This document shows positions 1 to 8,982 of a DNA stretch of 64,000 nucleotides, piece after piece. Each line of letters opens with the position of its first letter. Position 1 is the stretch's first letter. Source of the DNA: JADGRA01 sp052143535. Its GTDB lineage: Bacteria > Myxococcota > Myxococcia > Myxococcales > Myxococcaceae. The DNA lies in NCBI GenBank assembly GCA_052143535.1, contig JBKQSS010000005.1, forward strand, positions 1 to 64,000. Reading direction: 5' to 3'. The position numbers and the translations under genes were made by a program. Below the pieces are notes generated by a model that saw nothing but the letters and a program-made list of their open reading frames with translations, ran no database searches and was not told where the DNA came from.

Positions 1-2
1 CG

Positions 3-191
3 TATTCCTGCGTGGCCACGGGTGTCGCCGCCTGTAGCGGCGCTGACCTGGACGTCACCTTCACGGGAGCCACCGGGGACCTCTTCGCCGATGGCGCGTT
101 GGGTATCGAGTACCAAGTGAACCAAGCGTGCGCGGGCGGCGGCGCCTCAGAGCAGGTGTTTTACGAACTCATCCCCCTCATAAAGCAGTAG
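3..191 (+). CDS. C-terminal end of a secreted or cell-surface protein (partial)
   Basis: An open frame enters from the left edge and ends at TAG 189-191, giving 62 residues. They contain three Cys and are rich in Gly and Ala (VATGVAACSGADLDVTFTG near the start), typical of exported myxobacterial proteins. The N-terminus and any domain that would identify it lie outside the window, so no function is assigned. The 250 bases that follow hold no convincing gene. Confidence 0.4.
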   Translation, partial: YSCVATGVAACSGADLDVTFTGATGDLFADGALGIEYQVNQACAGGGASEQVFYELIPLIKQ

Positions 192-439
192 CGTCGCCCA
201 CAAATCGGCGCGCCCGCTGTGCGCCAGACAGCCAATGGAGTGGCTTCGGAACCTTCAGCGTCGAGGGGTGGCAAGACCGTCGAGCAGATAGAGCTGGCCA
301 GGGCGCTCGACACCACCCGGAACGCGTCGCAGAGCTGGTAGCGCGGGGTGAGCTGCGACCAGGCTCAGACCTTGAGGGAAGGCTTCACTGATGGAACGGC
401 CGGACATCTGTAACTTGCAGCCATCGCTAGCCGCACCAG

Positions 440-829
440 TCAGGGGCTCGATTTGGGAAAACACTGATCACCCAACGGCCCATCGAGGCACTGGCTGGTG
501 TTGGGTGGACAAGTAGCAACCGACGCTGGGGAGCACCCCGCCTGCTGGTAGGTCACAACAAGCTGCGCGAGGTTCGCCGACCGATCTGGATTGAAGCCGA
601 CGTTGCAATTTCCAAGTGCTGAATATGTCAGGCCACCATCAGCCTCTTCGACTGTAACTACAACGGGTAACAGAACCGAGCATGGATTGGCTGCCGTAGG
701 ATCGCATGTGGCTGCGTTGGGTATCTCAGCTGCGTATTGAGCGGCAATCTCTTGGCAGGTCTCAGGCGGCGGCGCCGCAGGAGTGCCGCACGCTACTAGC
801 AGTAAGACTGGCGCTAGTTTGGATAGCAC
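440..829 (-). CDS. Small Cys-rich lipoprotein, tandem paralog of its neighbour
   Basis: About 129 residues from a GTG at 829 (MLSKLAPVLLLVAC), a short lipoprotein signal with a lipobox ending in Cys; an in-frame upstream start at 904 gives an implausibly long leader. The mature part has three to four Cys pairs and the pattern C-x-E/D-I-x-Q-Y, CD, PC-x-V-LPVV, NC-x-x-FN, QC, C-x-P, shared with the gene just upstream (814-1203). The GTG overlaps that gene's stop by 16 bases, so the two are probably co-transcribed and arose by tandem duplication. Function unknown; probably a disulfide-stabilised outer-membrane or periplasmic lipoprotein. Start position is uncertain. Confidence 0.6.
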   Translation of the reverse strand: MLSKLAPVLLLVACGTPAAPPPETCQEIAAQYAAEIPNAATCDPTAANPCSVLLPVVVTVEEADGGLTYSALGNCNVGFNPDRSANLAQLVVTYQQAGCSPASVATCPPNTSQCLDGPLGDQCFPKSSP

Positions 830-1203
830 ACAGCACCATATGGAGCCTGAACAATACACTGGGTCGGCCCCGACTGGCAGGCCGGTACAAGCTCCGGACG
901 ACAATCCATCGCCTGAAACTGAGAGTAGATCTGCTGGAGCTTCGCCCCACCGGTGGCGTTGAATGCGGCGTCGCAGTTGGCGGCCAAATTAATGACCATT
1001 TGGCCGCCGTCCGAATTTACCTGGATAATCACCACCGGCAACATCACCGGACACGGGTCGCTAGACGTCAGGTCGCAGCTTGAGGCGGCTAACGTTTGGT
1101 CTTGGTATTGGTTGACGATGTCCAGGCAGCTCGTTCCGCCGCAGCCCAAAGCTGCCAGGACAACGCCAGTCGCAAGTAAGACTCCGAACATCCTACGGGT
1201 CAT
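814..1203 (-). CDS. Small Cys-rich lipoprotein, first of a tandem pair
   Basis: 129 residues. Starts at ATG 1203 after a TAGGAG ribosome site. The signal peptide (MTRRMFGVLLATGVVLAALGC) ends in lipobox A-L-G-C, so the protein should be lipid-anchored. The mature part carries the same Cys and LPVV pattern as the next gene. No known domain recognised. The pair lies downstream of, and in the same direction as, another exported Cys-rich protein (1242-2351), with a gap of 38 bases, so all three may form one transcription unit. Confidence 0.7.
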   Translation of the reverse strand: MTRRMFGVLLATGVVLAALGCGGTSCLDIVNQYQDQTLAASSCDLTSSDPCPVMLPVVIIQVNSDGGQMVINLAANCDAAFNATGGAKLQQIYSQFQAMDCRPELVPACQSGPTQCIVQAPYGAVCYPN

Positions 1204-1241
1204 TGCCGGCTCCTACCTCACGGCCCCGGGTTTGGGCGCAG

Positions 1242-2351
1242 TCAGTGGCAAATTCTAATGCATTCCGCAGCGGGGATGCAGCCGGCTCCACAACCACACT
1301 CAATGTCCGGCGGCTTGCAGCAAGCTGGACAGGTGACCTGTCCCCCGCAGCCGTCCGAAAGGACCTCCCCACAGGTCTGGTTGGTGCAAGGGTCAGTGGG
1401 GACGCACCAGCTAATGGTCGCCGTGCTCGAGCTAGGCGAACTGAAGTTAATGTTACATGCGGGTGAGAACCCATAATACTCAGCGTACCAAGACGGGCTT
1501 ACCGGGATATCTCCGACCTGTCGAGCGGTAACGTTTGAAAAGGTAATCGACTCAGAGGGCGGATGTTGAGCGCAGCTGGTTATATTATATTCTTCGTAGG
1601 TGGCGGACACGCTCCAGGACATGGGTTCCTCCACGGCAGTGGTCATGACCGTCACCGGGTTCACTCCAGTTGCCTGAATGGAGATCTCCCAATTTCCGCA
1701 GAGACCTGTTTCTGCGTTGCATTCCGTCCCCCAGACGAAGCCGTACACTTGAGCGCCCGTGGGAACGGCCGTTATCCCGCTCTGGTAAGTATCGCCTACG
1801 ATACAGCACTGCGTGCTGAACATCGACCATTGAGTTGAACCGTTACCGTAAATATTCCAGCCAAGCACTGGTTGCAGGAGCTGATCCTCGGTGGCGGGCA
1901 GGAGGGCAGGGAAAAAATATAACGTCTGCCCACTACCGCCCGGATTCGGAGGCACGGTCCAAGTCGCGGAGATAAAATCCATCCAGCCCGTCGCGGCTTG
2001 ACCGTCGACAATCCATGAATGCGCGGGCGGCTTGATGCCGTCATTTCCAGCAACAACCGTATTCCCGTTGACGTCGTACTGCGGATGCTGGCATGGAGCC
2101 ACGGCACGGACGAAAGCGCCGGTCGCACGGTCCGCGATACTGCCATCGGGAGCAATCTTTTCGTCTTCGGTCATGCTGATAATACAGTCCGGATGGAACC
2201 ACCCACTTGGCGTCGGCCGGTAGTTCGACGGCACGTTGGACGGTCGTCCGACCAAGACAACCGAGGGTCCTCCATCCTGCGCCCCGACTGGGGTGAAGGC
2301 GGCCGTCAAAATCGCGAGAGAAAAAAACAGTCCTGGCAACTGACGTTTCAC
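1242..2351 (-). CDS. Exported protein with Cys-rich C-terminal motif
   Basis: 369 residues from GTG 2351, chosen because AGGAGG sits 6 bases upstream and the protein then opens with a clean Sec signal (KRQLPGLFFSLAILTAAFTPVGA). The frame stays open back to 2456 but without a signal. The middle part has Trp- and aromatic-rich segments (SATWTVPPNP; YFFPALLPATEDQLLQPVL) suggestive of a beta-rich extracellular fold; a relation to G1-type peptidases is possible but I cannot show it. The last 60 residues hold about 14 Cys, including CTNQTCGEVLSDGCGG and CPACC, a pattern frequent in secreted myxobacterial proteins. Probably released or surface-bound; function unknown. Confidence 0.75.
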   Translation of the reverse strand: MKRQLPGLFFSLAILTAAFTPVGAQDGGPSVVLVGRPSNVPSNYRPTPSGWFHPDCIISMTEDEKIAPDGSIADRATGAFVRAVAPCQHPQYDVNGNTVVAGNDGIKPPAHSWIVDGQAATGWMDFISATWTVPPNPGGSGQTLYFFPALLPATEDQLLQPVLGWNIYGNGSTQWSMFSTQCCIVGDTYQSGITAVPTGAQVYGFVWGTECNAETGLCGNWEISIQATGVNPVTVMTTAVEEPMSWSVSATYEEYNITSCAQHPPSESITFSNVTARQVGDIPVSPSWYAEYYGFSPACNINFSSPSSSTATISWCVPTDPCTNQTCGEVLSDGCGGQVTCPACCKPPDIECGCGAGCIPAAECIRICH

Positions 2352-2456
2352 GTTTTGCCTCCTAGCAACGGCCCCCCCATAGGAGCCGGCGATCCGGACA
2401 CACTTTTCCCGGTTGGCGCACCGTTCCAGGCGCCGTAGCCGGGGGACAAGCAACAA

Positions 2457-2906
2457 TCTGGATCAGTCCGTCGTTACGGATTTCGGAAATCGATGCCGGC
2501 ATAGCGCAGTGGCGGGCGTACGGGACCAATTTCGTCTATGTTGCCGTCGAGCAACTGCTGCTTCGTGGGCACGAGTTACCGGTACTGAACTGGATAAAGC
2601 AAATGCTATTTACGTACTCTGAGCGCCGTCCGCCCGTTGGAGTGAGCGGAGTGGTAATTCTCGAAATTATTGCTCTCGCATTTATTTGGTACGGAGGGCG
2701 GATTCTAGCATTGTGGAATAGGTATGTTGCCCCATCGAAACCTGCTGTAAGTTCTGACTGATGATTTGCCACCAGGCCAAGCAACCAGCGCGCGAGTTGA
2801 CGAGCATCGGTGGTCCAGGACTTTCGTTTCGAGTAACCTTTTTGCGTCGCACGGGCTGGATGCGGTCTGGACTCATCCGTTTGGTGCTGCCCGTGGATGA
2901 CTTGCT
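2457..2906. other. Gene-poor stretch beside integrase
   Basis: No convincing gene. A 124-codon frame on the minus strand starts at a TTG overlapping the integrase stop, but it has no recognisable domain and an odd composition. The region is visibly richer in A and T than the core genome around it (for example 2580-2720), consistent with acquired DNA next to the recombinase. Confidence 0.4.
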
Positions 2907-4166
2907 TCAAAGGTCATCTGGGTGCTGAAATTTCACGGGGATGACAATAAGGTCCTCAATACGAGTCCCGTCGTAATTCTCTTCCGTCGTCCTGGTGTTC
3001 CTGTGACCAGCAGCAGAACCCAAGTCTTCGAGCGAGAGACCGGCTTCGTTAACCTTGACCTTCCGTCCACCAGTCTTGCCGAGAGTTACGAATGAGTGCC
3101 TGAACTTGGATGGCAGGACTTTCTCCCGGACGTTGCCAACCTTGCAGGCGTAGTTCAGGTATCTTCGTATGGTCGTGTCGTTAGGAGCACGACGACGGGC
3201 GCGGAGCCGTAAGACAGCGGCAAGCACTTGGGCGTCAACGCTGATGTAGTGCCATCCCCTCTTCTTCTGGTGGAAGAAACCTAGGACACCCTTGATGTGG
3301 GGATGGTCGTCAATTACGCGAATCTCACCATGGCCTTCAGCCAGTCGCATCACCTCAGTGTGATGCAGACCGTGCCTCACCATCAGCAGCATCGTGTCCC
3401 TGACTGCCTGGCTCTGGTCCCCTTTTGGGGTGGGACCACCCTGCCCGGACCGTGGAAGAGCCTGGATATGGGCGTAGCACCGTTCAAGGACTGGAGCCGA
3501 GTGGTCACGTCGCCTCGTGACTTTGGCTGGCTCTGCCTTCTCGTACTCAAACCAGCGCGCGGGCGACTGCGATGGGTCCAGCAGCCCTTTGCGGTGGAGA
3601 TGATTGCAGTAGGTAGCTAGGGCAACCATGAGCTTGCGACGCTTCGCCTTCTGCGCGGGCTTGCATTTGCGGTCGAGAATGGCTTCTAGGGGCGCTTTGG
3701 GGACCAATCTCAAGTCTCTGCTGCTGCCCAGTTCCTCCAGCCAGGTCTTTAGGTACCGCCTCAAGTCGGCAATGTGCTTCGGCGATATGCGCCCAGCCTC
3801 CTGGGAAGCCACCAAAGCGTTCACCGTCTCCTGATTGAGGAAAACGCCGCCCGACAGGTCTGCGCCCCTCGTAGCCTTGGCAAGGCGCGCCTGCTTGATG
3901 TACGCAACCGGGTCTCTGTTGTAGAGAGCTAGCTCAGCCAGGGCGTCCTGCTGGCTGGAAACTTTGAGAGTGATGCTGACCCTTGAACCTGCAACCTGGC
4001 GTAGTAGGACCCATCGGGTGATTCCACCGCGGGTCAGCATCGTCATCCCGCCGTCCCAGGTCCCGGTCCAGTTGGTCGTCGATTGGCTAGCTGCTGTCCG
4101 TACCGTGTTCTGCACTCGTTTCCGCTCGGTTCTCTGGCCTACCGAAAATGGTTCCACATGCATCAT
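2907..4166 (-). CDS. Divergent tyrosine recombinase / phage-type integrase
   Basis: 419 residues from ATG 4166; ATG 4046 is an alternative that begins right at the N-terminal arm-binding region (TRGGITRWVLLRQVAGSR). The core-binding helices (about 110-210) are followed by the catalytic domain (about 230-400). The usual first Arg, in a TGLRxxE context, is His here (HGLHHTEV); the beta-hairpin Lys is probably in HQKKRGW; HxxR appears as SKFRHSF, with the second Arg kept; the GH motif (AAGHRN) and nucleophile Tyr (TEENYDGT) are present. The gene lies 102 bases from a tRNA-Met and points away from it. It is probably the integrase of an island or a degenerate copy; loss of Arg I makes normal activity doubtful unless this subfamily tolerates His. 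Confidence 0.75.
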   Translation of the reverse strand: MMHVEPFSVGQRTERKRVQNTVRTAASQSTTNWTGTWDGGMTMLTRGGITRWVLLRQVAGSRVSITLKVSSQQDALAELALYNRDPVAYIKQARLAKATRGADLSGGVFLNQETVNALVASQEAGRISPKHIADLRRYLKTWLEELGSSRDLRLVPKAPLEAILDRKCKPAQKAKRRKLMVALATYCNHLHRKGLLDPSQSPARWFEYEKAEPAKVTRRRDHSAPVLERCYAHIQALPRSGQGGPTPKGDQSQAVRDTMLLMVRHGLHHTEVMRLAEGHGEIRVIDDHPHIKGVLGFFHQKKRGWHYISVDAQVLAAVLRLRARRRAPNDTTIRRYLNYACKVGNVREKVLPSKFRHSFVTLGKTGGRKVKVNEAGLSLEDLGSAAGHRNTRTTEENYDGTRIEDLIVIPVKFQHPDDL

Positions 4167-4268
4167 AGTACGGCGTACCTCTGACTATTGGACGCATATT
4201 CTGGCGATGGATAGGCTCATGTGACAGAGTCCAAATAATATAAGAATGCTTGAACTATCAAATCCTTA

Positions 4269-4342
4269 GGCTAGGTAGCTCAACTGGTTAGAGCGGCGGT
4301 CTCATAATCCGCAGGTAGACGGTTCGAGTCCGTCCCTAGCCA
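4269..4342 (+). tRNA. tRNA-Met (CAU), elongator type
   Basis: 74 bases fold fully: acceptor GGCTAGG (4269-4275) with CCTAGCC (4335-4341) and discriminator A; D stem GCTC/GAGC (4278-4281, 4291-4294); anticodon stem GCGG/CCGC around loop CTCATAA with CAT at 4303-4305; T stem GACGG/CCGTC around TTCGAGT. One T-T mismatch closes the anticodon loop. No CCA is encoded. The Watson-Crick acceptor end and D-loop AACTGGTTA fit elongator tRNA-Met; tRNA-Ile2, which also reads CAT, cannot be excluded. Confidence 0.92.
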
Positions 4343-4353
4343 CTCGAAGTCAC

Positions 4354-4800
4354 TCACGTTTTTGGCCTTCGACGTCGGGGGCTTCTCGTCATGCCCTCAA
4401 ATGCCCCTCTGCCGCCGGACGCGACGGCCAGGGCAGGCGTCAGGTTGGCCTCAGCCGACCCAGGGGAGTACAGCGGCAGCTTGCTCATCGCCCCGCGAAG
4501 GTACTCGGGCGAAAAATGTCCGTACAGGTTCGCCGTCAGCTTCGGGTCGCTGTGGCGCATGATTTTCTGCGTGTCGGTGAGGCTGGCGCCCGCCTGGATT
4601 AGCAGGGTGGCCGCCGTGTGCCTGAGGTCACGCCACCGGACGCGACGGGCAACCGGCTTCGGCCAGAGCTTCGCTTGGTGCGCGGGACAGCGGCGGACGG
4701 GCGTCTGCGCCGGTGCAGTCTCTCAATGGGCACATCCGCGCCGCCGGCAGACATGCAGCCACCCGGTGACGATGCGAGCCCGGGCCAGGCCAGCGCACGG
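4354..4800 (-). pseudogene. Decayed C-terminal part of a second tyrosine recombinase
   Basis: Reading the minus strand from about 4800 gives GWLHVCRRRGCAH, then a TGA, then a Zn-ribbon-like RRCPAHQAKLWPK, and then RDLRHTAATLLIQAGASL and MRHSDPKLTANLYGH. These are the HxxR region (first His replaced by Asp), the GH-type helix as RHS, and the nucleophile Tyr of a classical tyrosine recombinase. The frame ends at 4354, only 12 bases past the 3' end of tRNA-Met. The N-terminal two thirds are missing and upstream frames are closed. This is the arrangement left by an element that integrated into the tRNA 3' end and then decayed. Confidence 0.75.
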
Positions 4801-5450
4801 TGGCAGTCACAGCGGTTGGCAGGGCCGCCGCATCGTCCGTGCTGTTCAGCAATCCTCTCGGGACGACGGAAATCCGTCCAGTCGGGAAGTGGATCCCAGA
4901 CACCGGCTATCGCAAAACCTTCATTCCGAGCTTCTCCTTTGCCGTGGAGATTCTGGGAACGTCTCTACAGACCGGTACGTTCACTCATGCCAACAGCCGC
5001 TCTGCCCACAGCCAGGTCCAAGCGACGTCAGAGCAGGCGGATGGTCGGTGGGTCCAGCACTTTTCGGCGCTGGACCCTTCGTCCGAGAAGGGCGTTGAGT
5101 CGTTCCCACCAGGGGATTGAGCCGGGCACCGGGCTCACGGCGTCGTGTGCAACCCCACGCGAGAATTTTCGACGTCGCATTGGCCGAGGCCGGCGCCTGC
5201 TTAGGCGTCGTGGCCCTTCCTAGGCCCGAGGAAGGCTGGAGCCAGCCGCAACACCACCCTTCCTGTACGCCGTGTGCAATGGAATTCACGCGCAGCTGAC
5301 GGGCCGACACCGTTCCATCCACGCGGGAGCTTCGGCGCGCCGAAAGAAGGTGACGTTGTCCAGACGGCAAGCCCCAAGAGATGCTTGCTATGTCGCGGGC
5401 CAAGGGGACGAGGTAGCGTCCTCCGCTCAACGACGCCCGGGGGGGGAAGC
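4801..5450. other. Gene-free stretch between integrase remnant and kinase
   Basis: Both strands hold only short or low-quality frames with no domain I recognise. It probably contains the rest of the decayed element plus the promoter of the kinase gene; no clear promoter motif or inverted repeat stands out. Confidence 0.4.
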
Positions 5451-8087
5451 ATGTCCGGCGATTCGAACTCCGAAGACGCGGGGCCCGACGACACGTCCGT
5501 CGTTGGGCCGAGGGCAACCTCGGCCATGCCGCCCGAGTCGAACAGCGGAGGGCGAATCGGCCCCTACCGCCTGGCGCACCTGATTGGCGAGGGTGGCATG
5601 GGGGAGGTGTGGCTCGCCGACCAGCTCGAGCCCGTCCGCCGCAAGGTAGCCCTCAAGGTCATCAAGGCCGGCATGGACACCAAGCAGGTGGTGGCCCGCT
5701 TCGAGTCCGAGCGGCAGGCATTGGCCCTGATGGACCACCCGGCCATCGCCAAGGTGTTTGACGGCGGGAGCACGGCCGAGGGCCGGCCCTACTTCGTCAT
5801 GGAGTACGTCGCTGGCGTCCCGATTACCGAGCACTGCGACACCCACAAGCTGTCCATGACGGCGAGGCTCGAGCTCTTCACTCAGGTGTGCGAAGGCGTC
5901 CAGCATGCACACCAGAAAGCCATCATCCACCGGGATTTGAAGCCGTCGAACATCCTCGTCTCGCTGGTGGATGGGAAGGCGCAGCCCAAAATCATCGACT
6001 TTGGTATTGCCAAGGCCACTGGTTACCGGCTCACGGAGAAAACGCTCTTCACCGAGGTGGGCGCCATCATCGGCACGCTCGAATACATGAGTCCCGAGCA
6101 GGCGGACCTCACCGGCCAGGACGTCGACACACGGACGGATGTCTATTCGCTCGGCGTCCTCCTCTACCAGCTACTCACCGGAGAGCTGCCCTTCGCCTCG
6201 AAGGAGTTGCGTTCCTCCAGCTACGAGGAGCTGCGGAGAAAGCTAAAGGAGGTCGAGCCCTCCCGGCCCAGCACCAAGCTGGGCGAGCTGGGGGATAGCG
6301 CGGCGGAAGCCGCGAAAAACCGGAATACGGACGCGGGCGCGCTTCAGCGGCTACTCGAGGGAGACCTCGACGCCATCACCATGAAGGCGTTGGAGAAGGA
6401 GCGGGCCCGACGCTACGGGACCCCCTCAGAGTTTGCCGCAGACATCGCTAGGTACCTCCGCCATGAGCCGGTGGTGGCACGGCCGCACAGCACGGCGTAC
6501 CGCTTTGGGAAATACATCAAGCGCCACCGCGTGGCAGTGACGCTTGCCGCCGGTCTGGCCGTTCTGCTGCTCGCATTCGCGGTGACGATGGGTGTTCAGG
6601 CGCGTCGGACCGCTCTGGAGAGAGACCGAGCGAATGCCGAGAGAGACCGGGCCAACGCCGAGAGAGACCGAGCCAACTCCGAGCGAGAGGCCTCGGAGAA
6701 AGTTTCAAAGTTCTTTGGAAACATGCTCAACAGCTTGAGGCCGGACGCTCTGGGGGATGCGCTTTGGAAGGACATGCACCAGCGGGTCGCCGCCGCGCAG
6801 CGGGGCCAGGGCGCATCGGAGAAAAAAGTTGCGGCAACGCTGGCCTCGATGGACGCGGCGCTGGTGGGGGTGAATCCGACAGAGACGGCGGTGCATCTTC
6901 TGGACGAGCAGATTCTGGATAGTGCCGGGAAGACCCTCGAGCAAGCCAAGGAAGCTGAGCCGAGGCTCACTGGGAGACTCGAGCACACACTCGGGGCAAC
7001 CTATCTCAACCTCGGTCTTTACCGGCAGTCTGAGGCACACTTCGCGCGGGCGCTCGACATCCGAACGCGGGCCTTCGGGCCAGAGGACCTGGAAACACTC
7101 AGGTCCAAGAACGGACTGGGCAACGTGCTCACGGCGGCGGGTCACATCGACCAGGCCGAGACGCTCCACCGGGAGACTTTCGACACCAGGCTCAGAGTGC
7201 TGGGGCCCGACCACCGGGACACGTTTCAGTCCATGAACAACCTGGCCAACGTCTACGTGCTGCAGGGCCGTTATGCCGAAGCCGAGAAGCTCCACCGGGG
7301 CGCCTTTGAGGGCGAGCGCAAAATCTTCGGGCCCGAGCACCCGATGACACTCGGCTCGATGTTGAACCTCGCCGCCGTCTACGAGCAGCAAGGGCGGTAC
7401 CGCGAGGCTGAGGACCTTGCAGCCCAGGAACTCGAAATCAGGCGGCGGGTGCAGGGGCCCGATGACCCGCTGACACTTCTATCGCTCAACAACTTGGCCG
7501 GCATGTATAGGAAAGAAGGCCGCTACACCGAGGCCGAAAAGCTTTACCACGACGCACTCGAAGGCTTGCGGCGGGTGTTGGGCCCAAGCCACCCCTGGAC
7601 CCTCGCGGCGATGGAGGGTCTCGCCGACGACTCCTCCGGTCAGGGCCGTTACGAAGAGGCCGAGAAGCTCTACCGCAAGACACTGCAAGGCCGGCAGCGG
7701 GTGCTCGGTCCGGACCATCCGGACACCCTCGAGTCGGTCGCTGCCCTGGCTGGCGTGTACAACGACCGGGGCCGCTACGCCGAAGCCGAGAAGCTCGCCC
7801 ATCAGGCGGTGACGGCTTACGAGCGAACCAACTGCAAGAACAGTGAACAGCTGGGAGCCGCGCGGCTGGCTCTCGGCCAAGCACTCCTCAGCCTCAAGCA
7901 CTACCCTCAGGCCGACCCGGCACTCCTTGCTGCCGAGCAGCTGCTCTCCACAGCCAAAGGCGTGGCACACAAAAAGTCCCTCGAGGCGTTGGTGATGCTC
8001 TATGGCGCATGGGAGACGTCTGAACCTGGCCGCGGCCACGCAGCACAAGCGGTCAGCTGGAAGGCGAAGCTCGACAGCAGTCAATAA
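5451..8087 (+). CDS. Ser/Thr protein kinase with transmembrane segment and TPR repeats
   Basis: 878 residues from ATG 5451, chosen because a purine-rich GGGGGGGAAGC precedes it; the frame is open back to 5274 without kinase similarity. The N-terminal Hanks kinase (about 35-330) has Gly loop GEGGMGEV, Lys in VALKVIK, HRDLKPSN, DFG (IDFGIAKA) and the Ser/Thr-type GTLEYMSPEQ. A membrane helix follows at about 365-385 (VTLAAGLAVLLLAFAV), then a short coiled coil of three repeats, then about eight TPR-like units of about 42 residues with the signature LGPDHPDTLxS and GRYxEAEKL. This is the kinase-TPR architecture common in myxobacteria and planctomycetes, with a cytoplasmic kinase and an outward TPR receptor part. 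All catalytic residues are present. No obvious operon partner. Confidence 0.9.
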   Translation: MSGDSNSEDAGPDDTSVVGPRATSAMPPESNSGGRIGPYRLAHLIGEGGMGEVWLADQLEPVRRKVALKVIKAGMDTKQVVARFESERQALALMDHPAIAKVFDGGSTAEGRPYFVMEYVAGVPITEHCDTHKLSMTARLELFTQVCEGVQHAHQKAIIHRDLKPSNILVSLVDGKAQPKIIDFGIAKATGYRLTEKTLFTEVGAIIGTLEYMSPEQADLTGQDVDTRTDVYSLGVLLYQLLTGELPFASKELRSSSYEELRRKLKEVEPSRPSTKLGELGDSAAEAAKNRNTDAGALQRLLEGDLDAITMKALEKERARRYGTPSEFAADIARYLRHEPVVARPHSTAYRFGKYIKRHRVAVTLAAGLAVLLLAFAVTMGVQARRTALERDRANAERDRANAERDRANSEREASEKVSKFFGNMLNSLRPDALGDALWKDMHQRVAAAQRGQGASEKKVAATLASMDAALVGVNPTETAVHLLDEQILDSAGKTLEQAKEAEPRLTGRLEHTLGATYLNLGLYRQSEAHFARALDIRTRAFGPEDLETLRSKNGLGNVLTAAGHIDQAETLHRETFDTRLRVLGPDHRDTFQSMNNLANVYVLQGRYAEAEKLHRGAFEGERKIFGPEHPMTLGSMLNLAAVYEQQGRYREAEDLAAQELEIRRRVQGPDDPLTLLSLNNLAGMYRKEGRYTEAEKLYHDALEGLRRVLGPSHPWTLAAMEGLADDSSGQGRYEEAEKLYRKTLQGRQRVLGPDHPDTLESVAALAGVYNDRGRYAEAEKLAHQAVTAYERTNCKNSEQLGAARLALGQALLSLKHYPQADPALLAAEQLLSTAKGVAHKKSLEALVMLYGAWETSEPGRGHAAQAVSWKAKLDSSQ
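6618..6680 (+). repeat. Three tandem 21-base repeats inside the kinase gene
   Basis: Units at 6618-6638, 6639-6659 and 6660-6680 (consensus GAGAGAGACCGAGCCAACGCC, about 17-19 of 21 shared) encode ERDRANA, ERDRANA and ERDRANS. Seven-residue units fit a heptad coiled coil just after the membrane helix, so repeat-number changes would keep frame and alter stalk length. Confidence 0.85.
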
Positions 8088-8156
8088 AGGGTGACGTCCG
8101 ACCCGCCTCCAAAAACAGGCTTCGGCTTCGTCGCGGGCTCAAGGTTTCACGGGTCA

Positions 8157-8176
8157 GGCGGCTGTCGCCGTTTTTT
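8157..8176 (+). terminator. Possible intrinsic terminator after kinase gene
   Basis: CGGC-TGTC-GCCG (8159-8170), extendable by G-U pairs, is followed directly by six T (8171-8176). It lies 70 bases past the kinase stop. The stem is short, so confidence is moderate. Confidence 0.4.
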
Positions 8177-8246
8177 GGGGGTGGCGATGATGCGCCGGAT
8201 GGGCTGACCTCGGCCCGAGTCCTCCGGCCGAGGCACCCCGCGTCTG

Positions 8247-8588
8247 ATGTCCGGCTTTGGGGACGTTTCTGCGTGGTCCCAAAAGAGGGGCCACCAACGG
8301 CCTTTCAAACATGGGGACTTCACCGTGGACTTCGTGCCGAATGAGGGTGCTCCCGTCGAGAAGGGCGTCGGACTGAACGGATTGGTGTTGGTCGTTGCCA
8401 TCGGGGCATTCCTCCTCGGAGGGGCCTTGGGACTCGCCGCTTTAACCCCAGTCTCCGGTACGAGTGCCGACGACCAAGCATTGGGCGAAGCGAGGATGAT
8501 CACGCCCTCCTCGAGCGTCGCCAAGCCAAGGCAGCTCTCCTGGTCCCATGGGCGGCTCAAGGCTGCACCCGGGACTCCGTTGATTTAG
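8247..8588 (+). CDS. Hypothetical small single-span membrane protein
   Basis: 113 residues. The only notable feature is one strong hydrophobic segment (about 43-67, LNGLVLVVAIGAFLLGGAL), preceded by a polar, Lys-containing N-terminus. No known domain and no clear ribosome site. A competing frame of 137 residues lies on the other strand (8147-8560) but lacks any membrane segment and has a less natural composition. Could be spurious. Confidence 0.3.
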   Translation: MSGFGDVSAWSQKRGHQRPFKHGDFTVDFVPNEGAPVEKGVGLNGLVLVVAIGAFLLGGALGLAALTPVSGTSADDQALGEARMITPSSSVAKPRQLSWSHGRLKAAPGTPLI

Positions 8589-8982
8589 GAGGGTGGAGTG
8601 ACAGAAGGGGCCGCGACGCAGCCGTCGCACCCGGCGTGACGTCGTCGCTTTAGCCAAAGAGTGCGGTTGCGCCGTTGGTGAGCACGACGGTGCCCGTCAG
8701 TGGTGTGAGCACTCGGTGCAACGACGATTTCCTAGACGTTTCGCTTCGAGTCTTCGGTTCTCTCCCTGTGCCGAGCTCCGAAGCACGATGGCAGAAGCCC
8801 GCCTGCGAGCCGGGCTCGTCGAACCGGCACGGCGGCTCGACCTCTGCTGGGCGGGCGCCATCGTTCTAACTCCGCCTCACTCGACTCGGGCTGTCTTGCG
8901 GTGGAAGTCCTTGCCGCCGGCACTCTCGTGAGTCACAAAGCTGAAGAGCGGGCGGCGCTCCGCCTCAGCCAAAGGGGCCTCC
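8589..8982. other. Intergenic stretch upstream of acyl-CoA ligase
   Basis: Nothing recognisable: no frame with a domain and no tRNA. It presumably carries the promoter of the ligase gene. Confidence 0.35.

Noticed and set aside
255..464. Small minus-strand frame near the left edge
   Set aside because: No domain, no natural composition, and no support from neighbours.
2536..2910. Minus-strand frame of 124 codons overlapping the integrase stop through TTGA
   Set aside because: No recognisable domain, no ribosome site, unusual composition; overlap with the stop is not enough.
8147..8560. Minus-strand frame of 137 codons opposite the small membrane protein
   Set aside because: Pro/Arg/Trp-rich, no domain; the plus-strand frame with a membrane helix is more believable.
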